Source of the DNA: Rhodospirillaceae bacterium
GTDB lineage: Bacteria; Pseudomonadota; Alphaproteobacteria; UBA6615
NCBI GenBank assembly: GCA_018667335.1
Contig: JABIVD010000022.1
Location: forward strand, 62,001 to 126,000
Direction of reading: 5' to 3'
DNA length: 64,000 bases
The first letter of the stretch is position 1. Each line of letters starts with the position of its first letter. The notes beneath the pieces are model-generated. The model did no database searches. It saw nothing but the letters and a program-made list of their open reading frames with translations, and was not told the DNA's origin. A program made the position numbers and the translations under genes. Shown here piece by piece: positions 58,375 through 64,000 of the stretch.

Positions 58375-59154
58375 ATGCTGATTGGCAAAAAGGGTGAGGC
58401 GAAAACCGCCATCGAAACGGCGGATTCGAGCTCGATCACGGTGCGCGGGAAGGATCTGTGCAACGAGATCATGGGGCACGCCTCGATCGCCGAGTTTTTC
58501 TATTTTCATCTCACGGGGCGGCAGCCCAATGCGGATCAGGCGTTCTTCATGGACGTCCTGGTGGTGGCGTTGGCCGAGCACGGCCTGACGCCGAGCGTAC
58601 AGGCCGCGCGGATGACCCTGGCGGCGGCGCCTGAGGCGCTCCAGGGGGCGGTTGCCGCGGGCCTTCTCGGGGTCGGCTCCGTCATTCTGGGCAGCGCGGA
58701 TGTGTGCGGCGAAATGCTCGACGATGCCGCGACACGCATCGAAGGCGGAGAGAGCCCCGAGGCGGCGGCGCTGGCGATTGCGCGCGAGCACAAGGACGCG
58801 GGCAAATTCATTTCCGGGTTCGGGCATCCCATTCACCACCCGGTCGATCCTCGCGCGGTCCGTATCCTGGAGCTGGCCGATGAACGCGGCGTCTCCGGGC
58901 GCCATGTGGACGCGTTGCGCGCGTTTCCAGACGCCGTTGCCGAAGTCTGGGGCAAGCCCCTTCCCATGAACCTCCAGGGGCCAATGGCGGCGGTGCTGCT
59001 CGACCTCGGTTTCCCCAAGGCGGCGATCCGCGGCATTCCCATTCTGGCCCGTACCGTTGGCCTGCTCGGTCACCTGAATGAGGAAATGGAACGTCCGATC
59101 GGCTTTCTTCTGGCCCATCATGGCGAAGAGGCCATCACCTATGACGGGGACTAG
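58375..59154 (+). CDS. Citryl-CoA lyase / citrate synthase-like protein
   Basis: This 259-residue protein matches the short citrate synthase-like family often called citryl-CoA lyase: GKDLCNEIMGHASIAEFFYFHLTGRQP, the CoA/oxaloacetate-binding FISGFGHPIHHPVDPRA and the C-terminal IPILARTVGLLGHLNEE. It lacks the N-terminal domain of full citrate synthases. The reaction is probably C-C bond cleavage or formation of a CoA ester; the substrate is unknown. The start ATG 58375 is preceded by GGGGGAG. It is followed five bases later by an acyl-CoA ligase, which may prepare its CoA substrate. Confidence 0.87.
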   Translation: MLIGKKGEAKTAIETADSSSITVRGKDLCNEIMGHASIAEFFYFHLTGRQPNADQAFFMDVLVVALAEHGLTPSVQAARMTLAAAPEALQGAVAAGLLGVGSVILGSADVCGEMLDDAATRIEGGESPEAAALAIAREHKDAGKFISGFGHPIHHPVDPRAVRILELADERGVSGRHVDALRAFPDAVAEVWGKPLPMNLQGPMAAVLLDLGFPKAAIRGIPILARTVGLLGHLNEEMERPIGFLLAHHGEEAITYDGD

Positions 59155-59159
59155 GGCGT

Positions 59160-60491
59160 ATGCCCTCAACAGAGCTCTTTGACCCGGAAGCCGAGACCAG
59201 AGACCTGGCGGACCAGAAGCGCCTGGACGAGCCCGTCTATCGCAAGCAGATCGCGTATTTGTTCGAACGGTCTGAGTTCTATCGTGACAAGTTCAAGGCG
59301 GCGGGTTTCAAGACCCCGGAATCCGTCGGCGGGCTGGATGAACTGCGGCACCTGCCGTTCACGGTCAAAGACGAGTTGCGGGCCAGTCAGGCCGAGCATC
59401 TGCCGCTGGGCAAGCAGCTCGCGGCTCCGCTTGATGACGTGGTTCGCATCTACTCGACCAGCGGCACATCGGGCACGCCGCTCTATATCCCGGTGACCCA
59501 GGGCGACCTCAAGCGCTGGATCCACGCGTCCAACCGGAGCTATTTCGCCGCCGGCATCCGGCCCCATCACCGGGTTGTCACCACATACAATTCCGGCCCA
59601 TTCGTGGCGGGTGCGGTGCACGAATCCATGATTGCGCTGGGCGTGCGCATGGTGCCCGTGGGCAGCGGCAACACCGAGCGGCTCCTGACCGCGCTGGAAC
59701 GCTTTCAGGTACAGGCCATGCCCGGGACGCCGTCGTATTTTCTCTATATCGCGGAGGCCGCGCGCGCGCGCGGGATCGACCCCCGTGCCTGCGGGCTCGA
59801 AACTCTCGTGGCCGGCGGCGAGCCGGGCGGGGGCGAGCCGGACGTCCGCGCGCAGATCGAGGAGGCCTTCGACGCCAAGGTGCACGAAGTGCTCGGGCTC
59901 GGTGAGATGTCGATTTCTATGTTCGGCGAGGGGCCGGAACAGGACGGCATGAACTTCCTCGCCCGCGACTACATCCATATGGAGCTGATCGACCCGGAAA
60001 CGGAAGAGCCGCTTCCCTTCGAGGATGGCGTCCAGGGCGAGCCGGTCTATACCCATTTGCAGCAGGAGGCGGCGCCGCTGCTGCGTTTTCGGTCACGCGA
60101 CCATGTCACGGTGCGCATGGGACCGGTCGACAGCGGGCGCACGGGCCCGCGCATTCGGTGCATCGGACGGACGGACGATATGCTTATCGTGCGCGGGGTG
60201 AACGTCTTCCCGAGCGCCGTTCGTGAGGTGGTGAACACGTTCCGCCCGGATGTGAGCGGTATCATGCTGGTGCGCCCGACCAAACGCGGCGTACAGCAAT
60301 TGCCGCCGCTGCCGGTACATATCGAGGCGGCCGAGGGCAGCGCGCCGGGCGCGGGCCTTGGCGAGGCCATCGAGAAGGCCATTCGTGACGCTCTGATCGT
60401 CACGACAAAGGTCGAGATCGTGCCGTTCGGCAGCCTGCCGCGCACGGACTACAAGACCCGGCTGGTGGACTATTCCGACGCGGAGTCCTGA
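59160..60491 (+). CDS. Phenylacetate-CoA ligase-like AMP-binding enzyme
   Basis: This 443-residue protein is an ANL enzyme of the PaaK type: FYRDKFKAAGF, the AMP motif YSTSGTSGTPLYIPVT, GLGEMS, and the C-terminal domain IRCIGRTDDMLIVRGVNVFPSAVREV with TDYKTRLVDY. PaaK-type enzymes activate aryl or other carboxylic acids as CoA thioesters, but paa catabolic genes are absent. Its gene begins five bases after the citryl-CoA lyase-like gene, so the pair forms an operon, divergent from the LLM and IPNS genes. A pathway that activates then cleaves an acid is likely. Confidence 0.9.
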   Translation: MPSTELFDPEAETRDLADQKRLDEPVYRKQIAYLFERSEFYRDKFKAAGFKTPESVGGLDELRHLPFTVKDELRASQAEHLPLGKQLAAPLDDVVRIYSTSGTSGTPLYIPVTQGDLKRWIHASNRSYFAAGIRPHHRVVTTYNSGPFVAGAVHESMIALGVRMVPVGSGNTERLLTALERFQVQAMPGTPSYFLYIAEAARARGIDPRACGLETLVAGGEPGGGEPDVRAQIEEAFDAKVHEVLGLGEMSISMFGEGPEQDGMNFLARDYIHMELIDPETEEPLPFEDGVQGEPVYTHLQQEAAPLLRFRSRDHVTVRMGPVDSGRTGPRIRCIGRTDDMLIVRGVNVFPSAVREVVNTFRPDVSGIMLVRPTKRGVQQLPPLPVHIEAAEGSAPGAGLGEAIEKAIRDALIVTTKVEIVPFGSLPRTDYKTRLVDYSDAES

Positions 60492-60498
60492 TTGCTGA

Positions 60499-61131
60499 TC
60501 AGGCGAGGTCCGGGTTCAGCGTGTATTCAGCGACGACCTGCCCGCTGGCCAGGACATGACCTTCCATCGCGGCCAGTGCCTCGGTGCCACCGAAGACGCC
60601 GGTGAGCCCCAGCGTCTCGACATCGAGCGCGTACACCGTGAAGACGTATTCGTGCATGATTTCGTCGTTCCAGGGCGGGGCCGGCCCGTCATAGCCGCCA
60701 TAGTCGCCGGCCATGTCGGGGTTCGACGCCATGAACATGCCGAAATTATTGGCGCCGCGAACGCCATGCGCAGACGGGCCCGTGGCCTTGCCTTTGGGCA
60801 CGACCGCATCGGACTCGGCGCCCTTCGGCAGGCTGGTCGTAGCCGCCGGGATATCCACCAGGACCCAGTGCATGAAGTCCATCCGCGCGAGGTCGGCGGG
60901 GATTGTCCGGCCTTCCTGGTTCGCGTCGTCGAAGACCGTCGGGACGCTGCGATCATGCATGATGACCGCATAGGATCTGGTGCCGTCCGGGCCGCTGCTC
61001 CAGCTCACCGCCGGGCTGATATTCGCACCGAAGGTGAAGGGCACGTCGTCCGTGCGGATGCCGAACGCAAACTCTTCGGGTATGCGTTGGCCGGCAGCGA
61101 TGCCGTCGATGCTGAGATTGAGATCCGTCAT
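60499..61131 (-). CDS. YbhB/YbcL family Raf kinase inhibitor-like protein
   Basis: This 210-residue protein is a bacterial PEBP (phosphatidylethanolamine-binding protein) homologue: ISPAVSWSSGPDGTRSYAVIMHD, FMHWVLVDIPAATTSLP and the end segment YDGPAPPWNDEIMHEYVFTVYAL. PEBP-like proteins bind small anionic groups and their bacterial role is poorly known. There is no signal peptide. It is convergent with the CoA ligase gene (7 bases) and stands alone. Confidence 0.92.
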   Translation of the reverse strand: MTDLNLSIDGIAAGQRIPEEFAFGIRTDDVPFTFGANISPAVSWSSGPDGTRSYAVIMHDRSVPTVFDDANQEGRTIPADLARMDFMHWVLVDIPAATTSLPKGAESDAVVPKGKATGPSAHGVRGANNFGMFMASNPDMAGDYGGYDGPAPPWNDEIMHEYVFTVYALDVETLGLTGVFGGTEALAAMEGHVLASGQVVAEYTLNPDLA

Positions 61132-61211
61132 GATTCCTCCCCATGAACCTGGTCATGCAAGGCATGAAGCTTAGCATGCGCGGAGAGGCTGAGAAGACCG
61201 GCCTGGTGGCG

Positions 61212-62219
61212 CTAGAAGTTCGCTGACAGGCTGATCGCTCCGAACCTGTCTGCCTGGCGTTGACCCTCGAATTCCCGGGTCCGGAAGATCTGGGTGACGG
61301 CCAGACGCACGCCCTTGTAGATAAACGCGAGACCAAGCTGTGCGTCGCCGACGAATCGTTCCTTGTCGACACTGTGACTGCTGGAGAAGGTGTTTCCGTC
61401 GAGGAATATGTCATGGATGACAGCGCGTCCCTGAACGCCGGCGAACGCATACCAGGCGAGGCTCGATCGTTTCTCGACCGCCGCGAGACCGCTGAGGGAC
61501 GGGCGGATCAGCGGCGGGCCGTAATCGACATCCAGATTCTGTCCAATCCGGAGGATCGCACCGGCGCTGCCAAAGGTCATCACATTGCCGACGCTGCCCC
61601 CGACATGGGGGATGGCGCCGGCCTCAAGGCCAAACAGGTTCCAGGCATCCGGCCGCCAGCGCCGCTCGCCGATCAGCATCACACCCGGTTCATTGTCGAG
61701 TTGATGGCCCCAGCCGTTGGAACGGCCGACATTGATCAGGTCGTGGACGCCGTTCTGCACCTGTCGGCCCAACGCCCAGGGGCCGACAATCCCGAGATTG
61801 AGTTCAACCGTGTCGAGTGTGTCGGTTGCAGAGGATGCCGGGTCGCGCTTGGTCTCGGCATGAACGGATATGGCGCCATACAACCAGCCGGCATAGGGCC
61901 GATCATCGGTCACCAGGTCCGAGGTGGCGGTGTTCTCGGGCGTGAAGATGCTCTGCCCGAACGCGGCGCCGATCCGGCCCTGCTTCAGGCTCGCGAAGGG
62001 GTAGATCGTCTCCAGCACATCCTTGACCCAGGCAGGATCATTGTCGCGTGCGCCTGAGACCCAGGATAGCCGGAAACCGTTGGTGTAATGGCGGTCGGTT
62101 CTGGCGATCCGGTCGTTTTCCCACTGAACGCTGTAGGTGTCTTTCGGCTCTTGGGCCCACGACGGGGTGATCGCGAGCGGCCAGGCGCAAAGCCCCAGAA
62201 GGATCGCGGCAGTGCGCAT
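61212..62219 (-). CDS. Lipid A deacylase LpxR family outer-membrane protein
   Basis: This 335-residue protein has a signal peptide (MRTAAILLGLCAWPLAITPSWA) and the N-terminal active-site block VQWENDRIARTDRHYTNGFRLS characteristic of LpxR (N, D and T near the start; DUF2219). Beta-hairpin repeats follow to a C-terminal Phe, typical of outer-membrane beta-barrels. LpxR removes the 3'-acyloxyacyl chain of lipid A. Its gene shares one base with the stop of the upstream transporter gene, so the two are likely co-transcribed. Confidence 0.88.
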   Translation of the reverse strand: MRTAAILLGLCAWPLAITPSWAQEPKDTYSVQWENDRIARTDRHYTNGFRLSWVSGARDNDPAWVKDVLETIYPFASLKQGRIGAAFGQSIFTPENTATSDLVTDDRPYAGWLYGAISVHAETKRDPASSATDTLDTVELNLGIVGPWALGRQVQNGVHDLINVGRSNGWGHQLDNEPGVMLIGERRWRPDAWNLFGLEAGAIPHVGGSVGNVMTFGSAGAILRIGQNLDVDYGPPLIRPSLSGLAAVEKRSSLAWYAFAGVQGRAVIHDIFLDGNTFSSSHSVDKERFVGDAQLGLAFIYKGVRLAVTQIFRTREFEGQRQADRFGAISLSANF

Positions 62220-62902
62220 CAGTCCTGCAGGCGAGAGACGGCGAAGGGGTTGAACCGGGTCTCCCGGTCATAATGATCGATCCCCTCGGATCGTTTCAGC
62301 CAGTTGATGACGATATAGGTAATCGGCGTCGCCAGTATCTCGTAGCCGATTTTTGCAATCGCCAGAACCGCGATGGTTGTGAGCAGGACCTTGGGCGGCA
62401 AGATGCCCCAGAACGCGATGGTGATGAACACGCTGGAATCCAGGGCTTGTCCGACAATCGATGAACCGATGGTCCGCAGCCAGAGCATCCGCCCTCCGGT
62501 CGCGACCTTGAGGCGCGCCAGGATATAGGAGTTGGCAAACTCCCCGATCAGATAGGCCACGAAGGAGGCCGCCAGAATGCGCGGGGTGGCGCCGAGAATC
62601 ACGTCATAGGCTTCCTGACCCGTCCAGAATCCCGCCGCCGGGAGCACGCCGACAACGGCGAATGACACGACAGCGAACAGATTTGCCGCGAAGCCGAGCC
62701 AGATCACCAATCGGACCTTGGCGAAGCCGTAAACTTCGGTCAGAACGTCGCCGATGATGTAGCTGATCGGAAAGATCACGATGGCCCCGGGCAGGACATA
62801 TCCGTCGATCTCGATCAGTTTGACGGCGGTAATATTCGACACGAGAAGACAAGCGACGAACATGACAGCGATGATGAGGAAACGTGTGGTAAGTCCGGGC
62901 AT
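62219..62902 (-). CDS. Queuosine precursor transporter (YhhQ/VUT family)
   Basis: This 227-residue membrane protein has six to seven hydrophobic helices with the VUT (DUF165) signatures SNITAVKLIEIDGYVLPGAI, PISYIIGDVLTEVYGF and VAYLIGEFANSYILARLK near the middle. YhhQ-type carriers take up queuine precursors (preQ0/preQ1) for tRNA modification. It is divergent from queA with 99 bases between, which supports this role. It overlaps the LpxR gene by one base. Confidence 0.9.
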   Translation of the reverse strand: MPGLTTRFLIIAVMFVACLLVSNITAVKLIEIDGYVLPGAIVIFPISYIIGDVLTEVYGFAKVRLVIWLGFAANLFAVVSFAVVGVLPAAGFWTGQEAYDVILGATPRILAASFVAYLIGEFANSYILARLKVATGGRMLWLRTIGSSIVGQALDSSVFITIAFWGILPPKVLLTTIAVLAIAKIGYEILATPITYIVINWLKRSEGIDHYDRETRFNPFAVSRLQD

Positions 62903-63001
62903 GTCTGGTGAACCAATCGTGGATGGTCGGGCTTCGATGAGGCTAATGGCAGGCCGATATACATGGTGTCAATCAGCGGATGCGCGCGCAGCGGGTGTCC
63001 G

Positions 63002-64000
63002 ATGAAGACGGCTGACTTCGATTTCGAGCTTCCCGGTGAGCGGATTGCCCAGCGACCCGCCGAACCGCGTGAATCCGCGCGCCTGCTCGACCTGCGTGAC
63101 CGCATGTCCGACCATGTTGTGCAGGAGCTGCCGGAGCTGCTTGACCCCGACAGCCTGCTCGTCGTCAATGATACGCGGGTGATCCCGGCGCAACTTGAGG
63201 GTCGCCGGGGTGAGGGGCGGATGTCCGTCACCCTGCACAAGCGTCTGACGGACACCGAGTGGCTGTCCTTTGCGCGCCCGGCGAAGCGCCTGAGGCCGGG
63301 AGATCGCATTGATTTCGCCGAAGGTTTTTCCGCAGACGTGATCGCGCGCGGCGAGGGTGGCGAGGCGCATTTGCGCTTCGATATGGATCCGGCGGCGTTT
63401 CGCGATGCCTTGGCGCAGCACGGTCGGACACCTCTGCCGCCCTATATCAAGCGCGTCGACGGGCCGGACGGACAGGACGCGCATGACTATCAGACCATGT
63501 TTGCGGTACGTGAGGGGGCCGTGGCGGCACCGACCGCCGGCCTGCATTTTACGCCCGCGCTCATGGCCTCGCTCGCGTCGGCCGGCATGGAGATCGCGAC
63601 GGTGACCCTGCATGTTGGTGCCGGGACCTTCCTGCCGGTCACGGTCGAGGATGTGCAGGATCACAAGATGCACGCCGAATTTGGCGAGGTTGATGCGGAC
63701 ACGGCCGCGCGGATCAACGCGGCGCGGGCGGCGGGGCGGCCCGTCGTGTCGATCGGCACCACGGCGCTGCGTGTCCTGGAATCCGCCGTTGATGTAGACG
63801 GCCATGTCGCGGCGTTCCGGGGTGATACCCGGCTCTTCTGCGTGCCCGGGTATGAATTTCGCGCCGTGGATCAATTGTTCACGAACTTCCACCTGCCGCG
63901 CTCGACATTGTTCATGCTGGTCTGCGCGTTCGCGGGCACGGAGCATATGCGGGCGGCCTATCGCCATGCGGTGTATATGGAATACCGCTTCTTTTCCTAC
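63002..64000 (+). CDS. queA: S-adenosylmethionine:tRNA ribosyltransferase-isomerase QueA (3' truncated by window edge)
   Basis: The frame opens at ATG 63002 with KTADFDFELPGERIAQRPAE, then LLVVNDTRVIPAQLEGRR, and later APTAGLHFT, TLHVGAGTFLPV and VSIGTTALRVLE, all hallmarks of QueA. It continues to base 64000 without a stop (333 codons visible), ending at the segment HAVYMEYRFFSY, near the family's usual length of about 345. QueA transfers and isomerises the ribosyl group of SAM to make epoxyqueuosine in tRNA. It is divergent from the queuosine-precursor transporter, which suggests joint salvage or use of preQ precursors. Confidence 0.95.
   Translation, partial: MKTADFDFELPGERIAQRPAEPRESARLLDLRDRMSDHVVQELPELLDPDSLLVVNDTRVIPAQLEGRRGEGRMSVTLHKRLTDTEWLSFARPAKRLRPGDRIDFAEGFSADVIARGEGGEAHLRFDMDPAAFRDALAQHGRTPLPPYIKRVDGPDGQDAHDYQTMFAVREGAVAAPTAGLHFTPALMASLASAGMEIATVTLHVGAGTFLPVTVEDVQDHKMHAEFGEVDADTAARINAARAAGRPVVSIGTTALRVLESAVDVDGHVAAFRGDTRLFCVPGYEFRAVDQLFTNFHLPRSTLFMLVCAFAGTEHMRAAYRHAVYMEYRFFSY

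Noticed and set aside
58375-59154. Housekeeping citrate synthase
   Set aside because: The protein is only about 259 residues, lacks the N-terminal domain of gltA and sits in a ligase/oxygenase context.

Overview
The window looks like a chromosomal segment of a high-GC alphaproteobacterium, probably of Rhodospirillales-like affinity. Evidence: the block carA-carB-greA beside gatB/yqeY-like, dnaG and rpoD; a 41-residue L36 with a single Cys; trxB next to a LysR gene; queA with a queuosine-precursor transporter. I cannot name a genus. I see no phage, insertion sequence, plasmid functions or CRISPR array. Coding density is high, and many genes sit in small operons.

Layout. 1-9 kb: end of a possible phosphoesterase, a degenerate HtrA-like protein, an AhpD-like protein, rpmJ, the glycolate oxidase operon glcDEF, a lipocalin-like protein, an eight-bladed propeller protein and a TPR protein. 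9-17 kb: MFS transporter, msrP interrupted by an amber codon, remnant of a GDCCVxC-type protein, LysR, trxB, glutathione-dependent formaldehyde dehydrogenase, dienelactone hydrolase, dihaem cytochrome c. 17-21 kb: an uncharacterised trio (658-residue protein, 2OG-Fe(II) oxygenase, ELM1-family protein) and an Lrp regulator. 21-31 kb: greA, carB, carA, yqeY-like, dnaG, rpoD. 31-40 kb: cupin protein, a frameshifted alpha/beta hydrolase, two TetR genes with visible operators, a methyltransferase, a hybrid histidine kinase, a CAT-anticodon tRNA, a TSUP permease, a candidate selenoprotein and another methyltransferase. 40-51 kb: acyl-CoA synthetase, flavin reductase and hemerythrin genes among palindromic intergenic repeats, sthA, an FNT channel, and an IclR-linked catabolic cluster. 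51-60 kb: a B12-dependent acyl-CoA mutase operon resembling E. coli sbm-ygfDGH, then oxygenase/CoA-ester genes. 60-64 kb: YbhB-like protein, LpxR-like deacylase, queuosine-precursor transporter and the 5' part of queA.

The most interesting signals are: (1) a peroxiredoxin-like gene with an in-frame TGA in a UxxC motif, followed by a hairpin that fits a bacterial SECIS element; (2) an msrP gene whose only defect is a TAG where relatives have Tyr, followed by 54 well-conserved codons; (3) an alpha/beta hydrolase frameshifted by apparent loss of one 7-bp tandem repeat unit; (4) paired palindromic TetR operators; (5) an Sbm-like operon whose mutase has Phe at the position of the substrate-contacting Tyr and which uses a class III CoA-transferase; (6) the uncharacterised trio next to Lrp. 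All functional assignments rest on recognition of motifs and families by eye; no database search was run.
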